A stretch of 64,000 nt of DNA, taken from contig NC_003074.8 of NCBI RefSeq assembly GCF_000001735.4, forward strand, positions 21,831,261 to 21,895,260, in the 5' to 3' direction. Under the pieces are notes generated by a model. The model was not told the DNA's origin, did no database searches, and saw only the letters and a list, made by a program, of their open reading frames with translations. The DNA is from Arabidopsis thaliana (lineage: Eukaryota > Streptophyta > Magnoliopsida > Brassicales > Brassicaceae). Positions 1-10,690 of this stretch are shown in pieces; positions within the stretch are counted from its first letter, which is position 1, and every line of letters starts with the position of its first letter. The position numbers were made by a program, and so were the translations under genes.

Positions 1-2042
1 ATTTCCGATCCTTATCACAATAATTTAACAGTAGATCAGTTTCTAACCCTTATCACATCAATCTTATCGTTTAATGTGCATAACCCCTACCGATCTAATG
101 ATAAACAAACATATTATTAGTATGATAAATTCATGAATATATTACATTGCAACTTACAAGTAGACAGACAGACATATATAGTGGGTGCATTTGTGAAGAA
201 AGCATCCACCGAAAGGAGACATTTCCCTTTAAAAGTCTTTGGCCCTCATTTGCTTTTTCCACGAAAGAGACGAGGTCGTAATAGCGTCCATTCAAGGCTA
301 TAGAAGGCCATGAGCCAAGTAACTCAGTTTTTGTTTCCAGCCATAGAAATAGTAATTTAGTGCAAAATATGGAATTTAAATATGAGTAGTTTAGTGAAAA
401 TTGCTGAATAATAACACTTTTTCTTCCGTATGCAAGTTTTTTTTTTTTTTGATAAATTATTTTGTATGCAAGTTGCTATTTGCTAGTTGGATGAATTAAG
501 TTGATAGATAGATTCGTTCGTCGTGGACGATACATGTAAAACGTTGTTATCCCAATCAAGCAAAGAGGAACACGGTTACACAGATGCCAGCCATAAATCA
601 TAAAACCCCAAAACCCTTCGATTGCTATTTTATTTTTCTTATAATTTTTGTTTGCATTTGACTCAAATGATGTCGTTGTATTTGAATTTATAACTCATGT
701 CGACATATAAGTCGTCGCCTAGTTGGATAATTAATTCCATCATCTTCTAAACCGATATATGAATTAATTCTATGCATATACATTAGATTTCGACGAAGGA
801 ACGAATCTATCAATCATCATTGATTAAGGAACCATATACATACATTAAATATTTATGAATATGCATATTCATAGGATGAAGATAACATCACATTAAATAG
901 AATGACATTAGCAAATTGAATTTATCAGAAAAGGCCCAAAAGTTTTAAGTCATGTCATATAACAGATATTGTACTGTGTTGTGGAGATGCGTTATTGGGC
1001 CTAAGATACGGCCCAGTTTAGTCCGAAAAATACAAATTTATCAGAGAAAAGGGCCGAACAAAACGTCAAAACCCTAACTCTATAAGAGACCGTTCTGAAA
1101 CATTCAGGCGGCGGTGGCGGCGATGGAAGTAGACGGATGGTGGTAGGAATGAAAGGCTAGAAGCGGCGGAGAAGTATGTGGATAAGAAATAACAAAAACT
1201 GAGGGGATCATGAAGTTCTTCGTTATATTATAGTTTTCAATCTGAATTTCAATTCCGCCGCTCGCCTTTTTCCTCTCCGCCTTTTCCGTCTCTCCGATCT
1301 GCTCCCGCCGCCGACCTTGTGATGATTATAGCTCTGAAGGTCCATACAAGGATATTCAAATCTCACTTCTTGTAGAATAGAAATTTCGAAAGTTATTATT
1401 GAATAGAAGAACTTTTATTAGTCAAGATTGCAAAATATTTTTATATTCTTTGTGCACTCCTGAAATACACATTCACGAATTTATAGATCCATTTGTTAGC
1501 TTAATTAAACTCTAAAGTTCAATGTCTTTTTTTCTTTGGTGAGTTTGTCTGGGAAGTAAAAAAAAAAGTTTTGATCAGACACTCAAATTTTGAGTATCAT
1601 TCTTTAACATTCAGAATATCAATTTTGAGTATCATTTACAAAGACCAGACACTAAAATGTTAAGTCCAGCTAAGTATCATTCTTCAACGTTAATTAAAGT
1701 TTTATCACATCCCTTGAATAATTTGAGTCTCTACAGAAAGTTTTTGAAGAGCATATTATTATTAGCAGCAGTGTAACTTGGGACGGCCCACAGGACAAGC
1801 TCAAGATACTTCCAATTTTGAAAGCAAAAGTGGAACCAAAACACTTTATATGCTTAGAATTTGGTCTATTAGAAATAATTTTTTCTTGTTGAATTATTGA
1901 ATAAAAGAACTTTTATTAATCAAAAAGTAATTCATCTTTAACAAGTAAAAATTAAGAATGACTGCATTTTACTGAAGGAAAGGACATACGAATGCTAAGA
2001 CGACCTTAAAATCTCCCAAAAGTAAAAGTAACAAAAAAAAAA
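1..2042. other. Intergenic region, left edge of window
   Basis: No protein-coding gene can be supported here. The stretch is AT-rich with a poly-T run near 436. A GC-richer island at about 1090-1320 (GGCGGCGG-type runs on both strands) lies just downstream of site II and telo-box motifs at 996-1076, but only very short ORFs follow it. A diverged direct repeat of about 30 bp (core GAACTTTTATTA) occurs at 1395-1425 and 1892-1923. TGAGTATCAT-type words recur at 1590-1690. The last 100 bases are probably the 3' UTR of the minus-strand gene ending at 2043. Confidence 0.5.
996..1076 (+). promoter_or_regulatory. Site II pair plus telo-box, orphan promoter-like patch
   Basis: TGGGCC (996-1001) and GGCCCA (1010-1015) are site II elements recognised by TCP factors. 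AAACCCTAA at 1068-1076 is a telo-box. The combination is typical of promoters of ribosomal-protein, translation-factor and snoRNA-cluster genes. The first ATG downstream (1123) opens an ORF of only seven codons, so the transcript it drives, if any, is unknown. Confidence 0.45.
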
Positions 2043-3254
2043 CTAGACCACATCAACGGAAACAGTGGGTTGATCAGCTTCTACGTCTTTGGATTTCTTG
2101 AAGAACAATCTAGCCCATCTCTTCTTAAACTGTAAAATTTCCATCACAACCGCAAACGCTGCAATGCAACAGATTATGGTAGTATAGGCGATTTTCCAGA
2201 TGCTTCCGGGTTGTAAAATAGACAAGCCTTTGTAGATATTGTATATGCTTAGTACAATCACTATGTATCCCATAGTATGATGATACCAGTTCCAGTATTT
2301 TCTGTATTTATGATCCTTGTTCGGTCTTGCTTTGAGCGAAAGTATCTGCAAAAACCCTAAAGCAAACAGAAGTAATCCTATCACGGTATGCAGTGTAGTC
2401 CTCATCCCGGTATGTCTCGCCATGTAGATTGCTGTTCCTAATCCTCCGATCAAACCGGAAAAATAACCCGTGGTTTGACAAACAACGTGTATATAGAACC
2501 ATGTGGGATCTAATACCTCGTAATTCTTCATATATCTTGCAGCCATAACTCCGATGGGCATGAGAATCCCCCAGCTCAATGCATTCACTATTGCATGGAT
2601 TTGTTTTACCAACAACATGTTTCTGTTAACTGATTTTGTGGTTGTGACTTGTCCGGAAAGCAAATCCAAAGAAGCCATGGATTTGAGATTATCACCACTC
2701 ATTGCGTGCATTCCAAGTCTATCTCCTTCCTTCAACGGACCGTCTTGCCATAAGTGATTAACGACGGTTGTGTTAGGAGGCAAGACTAAAGTTGCAAATA
2801 TCATCATCTCTCCATTAGAATACTCAGCGGATACTTGTGTTACACGAAGGCTAAGAGGAGACTCTTGAAGCATAGGAGAGTAGCTATTAATGGAGGAAGT
2901 ATAAGCACGCATGACACCAGAAGTTGAGTTTCGATAAGCCACGAGTGCTTGAGCTCCCACCATGCCTTTGCTTGTCGGGTTTATAGCCCACGATATCCAA
3001 CTAGAAGACTCAAGATTGGAGTGATGGTATGCAATTTCAAGAACTCCGGTTTCTTGAGCATAATTAAAGTGTAGATAAGAGTTTAACACCAAAAGATCCG
3101 TGCAAGAGCGAAAGCTTTTTCCGTTGTTGAAGCTGTAAGATTCACATCTAGATCTAGCATGAAGTCCTTGTTCTGTTGCTGCTGTCGTAAAAGATGGAAT
3201 CAACATGAACAGACAACACAAAACGACTAACGTGGCTCTCGAAGACAAGGACAT
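2043..3254 (-). CDS. DOMON domain / cytochrome b561 transmembrane protein (CYBDOM family)
   Basis: Single-exon gene of 403 aa, probably a trans-membrane electron carrier of the CYBDOM type, in which an extracellular b-heme DOMON domain is fused to a cytochrome b561 core. Residues 1-25 form a signal peptide (hydrophobic run ending SFTTA). Residues about 45-185 match the AIR12-like DOMON domain (WISWAINP, GAQALVAY). Residues about 215-385 hold five hydrophobic helices with the conserved heme histidines in KQIHAIVN, WFYIHVVCQ, TTLHTVIG and YHHTMGY. In the family, such proteins pass electrons from cytosolic ascorbate to apoplastic acceptors such as ferric iron or monodehydroascorbate. The C-terminal tail is short and charged. 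The start at 3254 is the first ATG and directly precedes the signal peptide. The in vivo acceptor cannot be read from sequence. Confidence 0.93.
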   Translation of the reverse strand: MSLSSRATLVVLCCLFMLIPSFTTAATEQGLHARSRCESYSFNNGKSFRSCTDLLVLNSYLHFNYAQETGVLEIAYHHSNLESSSWISWAINPTSKGMVGAQALVAYRNSTSGVMRAYTSSINSYSPMLQESPLSLRVTQVSAEYSNGEMMIFATLVLPPNTTVVNHLWQDGPLKEGDRLGMHAMSGDNLKSMASLDLLSGQVTTTKSVNRNMLLVKQIHAIVNALSWGILMPIGVMAARYMKNYEVLDPTWFYIHVVCQTTGYFSGLIGGLGTAIYMARHTGMRTTLHTVIGLLLFALGFLQILSLKARPNKDHKYRKYWNWYHHTMGYIVIVLSIYNIYKGLSILQPGSIWKIAYTTIICCIAAFAVVMEILQFKKRWARLFFKKSKDVEADQPTVSVDVV

Positions 3255-3355
3255 GATAATAATTATGATTGTGGCTTTTCTCGGAGAACACTAGGGTTTA
3301 CGATTTTGGAAGAAGAGATTTATGATTTCTGGTGCTAGAAGCTGAGTAGTTTCGC

Positions 3356-3364
3356 ATATTTATA
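3356..3364 (-). promoter_or_regulatory. TATA box of the DOMON/b561 gene
   Basis: TATAAATAT on the minus strand lies about 100 bp upstream of the ATG at 3254, which implies a 5' UTR of roughly 70 nt. Confidence 0.6.
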
Positions 3365-5551
3365 GCGAGTTATATTCACTTCCTAAGACTTAGGACTGTA
3401 TTTCCATAATTTGATATTGTTTACTTTTTTTTGACCCTTAAGTATATCAACAACAAAAAAAAAAATGTGTACATATATCTATATTAATCCAAAAAATAAT
3501 CTTTTCACATCTTTACTATATCTAATACGATCTCTTTCAAATTTGGAAAAACCTTTTCTTTATGACTTTATTGCTTTTTAAAAAAAACTTTTAAGTTTTG
3601 TTAGTAGCAAAATTTTAAGGAAATTATCAATTACATTATTCGGAATGCTAGCTATTTGTATTTCTTTTCTAAAACATGTGATTAAAATATGTATAAAAGA
3701 AACCGACACTCTAAATTTTTAAATTTAAATTTCCATAAGATAATCATTAAAAATAAAATAAAAAATACAACATTAATCTCTTCAAATCAAATTACTTATT
3801 CAAGTTAATCTATGAAAATATTTATAGTTTCTAAAAATTATCTAGGTTACGTGAATGTATTATGGATTATTTGAAGTGCATTAAGCGTAGGAAAGCGATG
3901 ATGCATAATAGTGTCGCAATGTATAATACATAGGTTAGTTGATGTAAAATCTAATCATTTTACTATTTGTTTGTTTACTTGGAATAGTGTCGCAATGGAA
4001 AAGTATAAACCTTATCTTCCCGGTCAACTTCTAACGTTATACGTTTTCGGGTGACAAAAAAAGCCTTAAGGTTTTCCGGGATGTTGATTAGTTAGATGGT
4101 TATAATTCAGATTAAGGTTTAGATTTTTTAAAAAACGTTAATTTGGTTGGTCATGGTCAAACAGCTTAAGAGAAAACGTAAGGACTTGTCCCTTACCGTC
4201 ATTTATACAAAACTCTTCTTATTTTAAAATTGTTCTCAAATTGAATAGTATGGTTATAACCGGTCAACTTTAACGACTCTGCCTTTAGTAATTAGTTAAT
4301 AATACACACTAAGGTGTTATTTATTGGGTCCATTTTCATTATGCGTTCTTTGAATCTTATAGTAATGTATTGTGACGATGTTTATTTTATTCTAGCATGC
4401 GTCATTTAAAGGTGATCGAAAGTTGTATTGGTTAAAGACTTTTTTTCAAAGATCTCATTCTTGGTTTGGCGGTCAAACTACTATAGTTTTCTCTCTTTTA
4501 TTTTGTGCAAATATTTTTCTCATATTTCTTCATCAATACTCAATAGATTAAAGCCTAGATACCACCACTTAAGTGTTTGTGTCTTAGTATCCAAATCAAA
4601 TTCTGTTTTTGTTAAGCAGTTTAATTGATGATGATGAATTGTAGTTGTTATATTTTTTTTCTTTTCCAATCACTTTACTACGAGTGAATTTTGTTTGTCT
4701 TTTAGAGATTAAATGTTGACAAAGAAAGATCAAAACGTTTATCGCAAAATGATCACGTTTGCTTACAATCGCGCCAAACAGAAAAATTCACCAACCACAT
4801 TTTGTATCTATGTAATCTCATTGACCGTAGCATTTATGCCTCGATAATTCAAAGTTACATAATATTCTCAAAAATATAATTTCATGAACTTGAATATTAT
4901 GAAAAAATTTAAAATCTACATTTCAAATAGAAGACCATAAAAGTTCAAATATGCATTAGAGAGATCTTTTTTCTTTTATAGTTTCTCTGCCACTACTAAA
5001 TTTTCAATTGATCTAAGATATAAAACTATATCGTAATTGACTTAAGTATTAACTTTTTAAACATTTATGTTGTTAGTGTAATTCAACCTAATTTTCATTT
5101 AAAAAGTACTTGGCAGCTAACTATAACTGTTTATGTTCTTCTTGTTCTCTTAATCCCTTTAAAATATGATGAAGAAATCAAGTTTTAGGACAGAAGAAAC
5201 GGTAAAAGAAACGAAGTAGATATGAAACCGCGTGAAGAAGAAGATGACTTTAGTCAACAAATATCAGCTATTTTTTTATTTCTCTCTTTTTCAGTAATCT
5301 GACTTCACCAAGATCTCTACTCTGTTCTTTCCTCTTCTTCTTCTTCTTCTTCTTCTTCCCTCTCTCTAAGCTTTCTTAATTCTCCTCTATTCCTTCAGAA
5401 ATCAAAATCTTAACAGTCGAAACTAATTAAATCTTTCCGAAGTAAAGACAACTTCTGCTTCTGATTCTGTCACTTTTAGTTAACTTTTCTTTCCCGGCGA
5501 CTCAAAGCTTAATTGTCGCCGGCGATTTTTTGTTCTCAAGCATTGATCCTA
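3365..5551. other. Intergenic region between divergent genes
   Basis: AT-rich DNA between the minus-strand b561 gene and the plus-strand protease. No gene is supported; the longest ORF, near 4428-4628, has no recognisable domain. The last 250 bases are the probable promoter and 5' UTR of the protease, including a (CTT)n pyrimidine tract at about 5330-5360. Confidence 0.6.
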
Positions 5552-7159
5552 ATGTTTTCCAAGTACAGTTTCATTCTTTGTCTTATTTTCTTCTTCGTCA
5601 CAGCATTTTCCGGCGACTCCAGAGCTCTTGCTGGAAACAATGAGCAGAAGAACATCTCTGGCTTTTCTGGGATTGACTTTCCAAATCCAATGCGTTTCGG
5701 TTCTGCTTCTTCTTCCACAAGCAACGATTGCGGCTTCTCTTCCCCTGAGAAAGAACCCACCAAGGAACGGACCGGAGAAAACAAGACGGTGAAGTTTCAC
5801 TTAAAGCGCCGGGAGACTACGACTACAGAGAAGGCAACAACAAATTCAGTTCTTGAGCTTCAAATCCGAGATCTCACAAGAATTCAGACGCTTCACAAAA
5901 GAGTTTTGGAGAAGAACAACCAAAACACTGTTTCGCAGAAGCAGAAGAAGAATGATAAAGAAGTTGTTACCACTACTCCGGTGGCTTCTTCCGTGGAGGA
6001 GCAGGCTGGTCAATTGGTGGCAACACTTGAGTCTGGTATGACTCTCGGTTCTGGCGAGTACTTCATGGACGTGTTGGTTGGTTCGCCACCAAAACACTTC
6101 TCCTTGATTCTTGATACAGGGAGTGACTTAAACTGGATTCAATGCTTGCCTTGCTACGACTGTTTCCAGCAAAACGGTGCGTTTTATGACCCTAAAGCCT
6201 CTGCTTCTTACAAGAACATAACTTGCAATGACCAAAGATGCAACCTAGTCTCATCACCTGACCCTCCAATGCCCTGCAAATCAGATAACCAATCATGCCC
6301 TTACTACTACTGGTATGGGGATAGCTCCAACACTACCGGAGATTTTGCAGTAGAGACTTTCACGGTTAACCTCACGACAAATGGAGGGAGCTCGGAGTTG
6401 TATAATGTTGAAAATATGATGTTCGGTTGCGGTCATTGGAACCGAGGTCTCTTCCATGGTGCTGCAGGCTTGCTTGGTTTAGGAAGAGGCCCGCTTTCGT
6501 TTTCCTCTCAGCTTCAGTCTCTTTATGGTCATTCCTTCTCTTATTGCCTTGTCGACAGAAACAGCGATACCAACGTTAGTAGCAAACTGATTTTCGGAGA
6601 AGACAAGGATTTGTTAAGTCACCCGAATCTGAACTTCACTTCTTTTGTCGCTGGGAAAGAAAACCTCGTCGACACATTTTACTACGTACAAATCAAATCC
6701 ATTCTAGTCGCGGGAGAAGTTCTAAACATACCTGAAGAAACATGGAATATCTCATCAGATGGAGCTGGAGGGACGATCATTGATTCAGGTACAACCTTAA
6801 GTTACTTCGCAGAACCTGCATATGAATTCATCAAGAACAAGATTGCTGAGAAAGCTAAAGGGAAGTATCCGGTCTATAGAGATTTTCCAATCCTAGATCC
6901 TTGCTTCAACGTCTCTGGCATTCATAACGTTCAGCTGCCAGAGCTTGGGATTGCTTTTGCAGATGGCGCTGTTTGGAACTTCCCGACAGAGAATTCTTTC
7001 ATATGGTTGAATGAGGATTTGGTTTGCTTGGCAATGCTAGGAACTCCCAAATCAGCATTTTCAATCATTGGAAACTACCAGCAGCAGAATTTTCATATAC
7101 TCTATGATACAAAGAGGTCTAGGCTCGGGTATGCACCTACAAAGTGTGCAGATATATAA
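5552..7159 (+). CDS. Secreted pepsin-like aspartyl protease (family A1, CND41/nucellin-like)
   Basis: Single-exon gene of 535 aa encoding a plant atypical pepsin-like (A1) endopeptidase. An N-terminal hydrophobic segment (residues about 5-22) is a signal peptide for the secretory pathway. A charged prosegment of about 120 residues follows, and the mature fold begins near GEYFMDVLVG. The two catalytic aspartates lie in DTGSDLNW (D188) and DSGTTLSY (D411). The flap region contains YWYGDSS, and a nepenthesin-type cysteine-rich insert (CLPCYDCF) follows the first catalytic motif. There is no plant-specific saposin-like insert, so it is not a phytepsin. The open frame extends 13 codons upstream without an ATG, so the start is the ATG at 5552, which directly precedes the signal peptide. 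Substrate is unknown. Confidence 0.94.
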   Translation: MFSKYSFILCLIFFFVTAFSGDSRALAGNNEQKNISGFSGIDFPNPMRFGSASSSTSNDCGFSSPEKEPTKERTGENKTVKFHLKRRETTTTEKATTNSVLELQIRDLTRIQTLHKRVLEKNNQNTVSQKQKKNDKEVVTTTPVASSVEEQAGQLVATLESGMTLGSGEYFMDVLVGSPPKHFSLILDTGSDLNWIQCLPCYDCFQQNGAFYDPKASASYKNITCNDQRCNLVSSPDPPMPCKSDNQSCPYYYWYGDSSNTTGDFAVETFTVNLTTNGGSSELYNVENMMFGCGHWNRGLFHGAAGLLGLGRGPLSFSSQLQSLYGHSFSYCLVDRNSDTNVSSKLIFGEDKDLLSHPNLNFTSFVAGKENLVDTFYYVQIKSILVAGEVLNIPEETWNISSDGAGGTIIDSGTTLSYFAEPAYEFIKNKIAEKAKGKYPVYRDFPILDPCFNVSGIHNVQLPELGIAFADGAVWNFPTENSFIWLNEDLVCLAMLGTPKSAFSIIGNYQQQNFHILYDTKRSRLGYAPTKCADI

Positions 7160-8073
7160 TCTTTCTTGTCGATTTTTAAGTCCATCAAAGCAACTGAACA
7201 CACAATAAGAACAGATTCATTTTTTTCCCTTTAGATTTTTTCATTCTTTAGGATATTCCTTCAAACATGTAATGTATTTGCTGTAGAACAAAGATCATAC
7301 CAAACTAATGTACTTATTCAAATTCATTTCTGAATACAAAGTGATTTAATTTTGCTTGCTACATGCATTTTCTCAAACTCTATAGTCTACCATCAATGAC
7401 AAGTAAATTTGTAGTCACTGGAATTGTCAAAGTTTGATTAGTAATCCCTGAATTGTTTGTGAGTTTAGGACTCACTTTGGTAAGGTTTTAAGGCAAAGGA
7501 GTTGTCAAATCATCGTCTTTGTTGATCCAATTTGAAAGAAATGCAGAAAATCTAGAGAAATTGGAAACTAAAGAAGCTTGAGTCTATTGCAGAACACAAA
7601 CTATACAAAAGAAATCGGATTATGTACCTGAGCATGGTCGGAGAAGAGAGTTGCAGAAAAGAGGTGTCTCTGTTTTGCAAAAATAACTCGTTTAGTTCTG
7701 ATTTTTACAAAAAACCCTCATTTTACATCTTCTAACAATAATTAATAATTAATTTTAGTTAAAGAGATATTGATTACTTAATAATTCTTTTAAGCCAAGA
7801 GTAATTAATTAATTAATTTATGGCAGTAATTGTTGTATATTCTAGTGTGCCGTACCACTTGTAGCAATTAAATTTAGTAGATAGTATATTGTGTTGTCCA
7901 GGAAATATATAAATATAAAAAATAATTTTTATTTTTGTCTCTCAGACCAGACCCAACCCATCTCCTACAACCATCTGTCTCGGTGGTGTTCTTTGATCCT
8001 CTCTCTCTTACAAACCTAAAATCTAGGCATTCGATCTCTTGGGGAGGATCGAGAAGAAAAGAGCGGATTCACG
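7160..8073. other. Intergenic region
   Basis: The first 200 bases are the likely 3' UTR of the aspartyl protease. The rest is AT-rich, with short TTAATTAA-type repeats at 7740-7825 and a TATA-like stretch at about 7905. From about 7960 a CT-rich segment is the presumed 5' UTR of the next gene. No additional gene is seen. Confidence 0.6.
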
Positions 8074-10690
8074 ATGAAGATCTTAGCGACTCTTTTCGAA
8101 TCAACCAAGGATAAATGCTATGCTCCTAGCTTCATCGCCGTCAATCTCTGTTTGGCTTTTATCGATGCCGCTCTTGCTTTCATCGCATTCCTTCAGGTTC
8201 TGATTCTTGGTTCTTCTGATTTCCTGAAAGAAAAAGAAAAAATCAGTCTTGATTTGTGAATGCTAGATTGTGTGTGACCGTTAAGGCCTGTTCGGACAGG
8301 TGAAGCATTGTGCTTATTGATTAAACGAGATGTGAGATTATTGATTCTTGATGTTGAATTTAATGAATTGGTTGATTTCAGTCTTTAGAGTTGTGTGTCT
8401 GTTGTTCATGTGGTTGACCATTAAGTTTAAAGGTCAACTCTATGAATAACTCACGGAGCTGAAGTGTGTTTGTGTAGAATGAGAGATTTGGATTCAGGGA
8501 ATCTGAATATGATATGAATTATTAGCATTAGAAAGTAGAATCTTTTTTTCTTTTTTAAGTGCTATGTGTGTAGATTAAGATGTTCTTTTCAAAGGTTCCT
8601 ATGTAGTTTTAGACGGTGAAGTAATAAAAAAAAAGTCTTATTCTCTTCTTTTTTTGTGGGGTTTGGCTTATAAGATTTATCTTGGCTGCCTACTTCTTTC
8701 AGTTATCTCGATTTCACAGGCGGAATAAACAAGTTGGATGGACTCGGCAAAAAGTATTTCTTCTCATCCCAACCAATTTAGGCTCTATGTTATTGTTATA
8801 TGGTTACAGTTATTGTTACTTTTCATGGCGTGTATCTGACACATCCATCATGAAAATTGCAGGTACTTCATCTTATGATTGCTTCTTCAAACACTGGTAA
8901 ATCCTCAGTCATTTGTTGTTCAGGAACAATTATAATTGGGGGAAGTTTTAGCCAGTGAGTAAGGTCTCTATTCGTATATATTGGCAGGTTCTGTTATTTA
9001 TTTCGTGGCTGCGGTTATAGCGACTTGCACAAGGTGGCATCATTGGTCCAACGCATTAGGTTTTCTACTCATGGGTAAATATTTCATTCCTTTGTGAAGG
9101 TTTGTGTATGTTTTTCATTGATTTGTCTTATAGTTAATTCCCTGATGAATCAAATTGTACTTGCAGCCTTTCCCAAAATTCTGTTTCTGGCAACTTTTCT
9201 CCTGCTTCTCTCTTTCTGGTATGTATATTCTCAATACTCTGATCATATTGTGTTGTCCCTGATTATTTTATCTTAATAATGATCTGAGATAAGACAATGA
9301 TGCTTCTTCATGTTATAGGGTAGATGTTTGCCATCAGGGAAATGGAGAGGAGGATGATGATGATGATGAAGAAAATAGCATCCAACAAGTGTTGCTTGAA
9401 AAAAGCAAGAGCAAGCCAGGTTCTTCGAATGCAAGTGATCGTAGAAAGTGTTGCTCTTTCCATGGTATTCATGTTGGAACCCGGCAGAAGTTTGTTGTTG
9501 CGGTATGGGATACTTTCAGTTTTGTGCATTAACCTCTAGCCAAGTCATTTCTATGATCTTTATAAAAATGTTTATCTTTTTTGCTAGGCAATTATTCTTG
9601 TGTTCATCTTAATGATATCATTTGCAATCCTTATCTGGATCGCTTCCGGAAAGAATCCTATGAATTCTTCATTATTGGCTGAGGTATGTGGTATTCCTCT
9701 GCACATTGATATTTCCTCTTTCACTAAGTTCTTAAGCTCGAGAAATAGAAGACTTTTGTCTATATTTTTTCTGGTTTTATGATAAACTCACTTCCTTATA
9801 TAGGTGTATGTCGATATTTTTGCTGCAATAATCCTAATCACTGGAGGAGGAATCTGCTTCTATGGTAAGTGATTTCTTAAGTTCTTTTCTGGTTTCAGCT
9901 ATTCATATTTTTCTTCTAGCAATTCGTGAGATGTTTTGGTCAGTGGTTTACTGGCTTATTGCTATGATTGAACAGCGTATATTCACAAACTCTTTTATGT
10001 TCTTTAGGCCTGCGTCTGCTCTTTAATCTAAGAAAGGTGCGGTCTGAACAAGTTTCATCAGAGATGCGAAAGGTAACTAATGATTCTTTGGCTCAACAAG
10101 CTTTTCTTTCTTTGCACATGTCAGTCGAATCCTTACCCTGAAAGTACATTTTAACCATTTATAGGTATCGGGTCTAGCAGGAGTCTCAGTTGTTTGCTTC
10201 ACTGTTAGCTCTTTAATCGCTCTTCTCACACACATTCCAGTAAGTCATTATCACTCAAAAAAGTATGTCTGTAAACCGAAACCTAACATTCGTCGATACA
10301 TTTAACCAAAACCAATCTTTGATCTCAGCTCTTTTATCATTGGAACCCAAGCAAATTACACGGCATCAAAGCATTGGTTCTTCTGATCATATACTATTTC
10401 ATAGGTGAAGATTTTTTTCTTTCGTTTTGTTGTTTTGAAGACCTTCAAATGCAGGGTTACTGATAAGAACGCTTTTTAAAGGTTCCACCGTCCCATTGGC
10501 TTTCGTTTTATGGGTTTTGCGGGAGTTACCCCCTCAAAACATTGTGAGTAGGCAAGAAGACACCAGAAGGATTACTTATGTCAACTATGAAACTGTTCCA
10601 AGGCAACCTCAAGGTCCTCAACAAGACTGGGCCTCCGCCACAGTGTCGAAAAATCAGGTATACAATTCTCTTGATGAACATCTAAATTAG
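8074..10690 (+). CDS. TOM1-like seven-transmembrane protein (DUF1084 family)
   Basis: Multi-pass membrane protein related to TOM1/TOM3, tonoplast proteins known in the family as host factors for tobamovirus replication complexes. Twelve coding exons keep frame: 8074-8196, 8703-8753, 8863-8896, 8988-9074, 9167-9218, 9319-9502, 9588-9683, 9804-9864, 10008-10072, 10165-10239, 10329-10404, 10482-10690. They give about 370 aa. Family hallmarks include QVGWTRQKV, HLMIASSNTG, YFVAAVIA and VPLAFVLWVLRELPP, across about seven hydrophobic helices. Exon 6 carries an acidic and basic hydrophilic loop (GEEDDDDEE) that I do not expect in TOM1 itself. The 3' end is uncertain. Reading through gives a stop at 10688, but a good donor at 10658 could join to a further short exon. 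It may have no role in viral replication; the cellular function is unknown. Confidence 0.85.

Noticed and set aside
1319..1470. Possible C/D-box snoRNA downstream of the site II/telo-box promoter (GTGATGA at 1319, CTGA motifs at 1333 and about 1466)
   Set aside because: The first CTGA is too close and the second too far for a normal snoRNA, and no terminal stem pairs the ends.
5513..5551. 13-codon upstream extension of the aspartyl protease frame
   Set aside because: It begins with TTG, not ATG, and the signal peptide fits the ATG at 5552.
5536..6097. Antisense ORFs across the aspartyl protease
   Set aside because: They are shadows of the real coding strand, with no independent signal.
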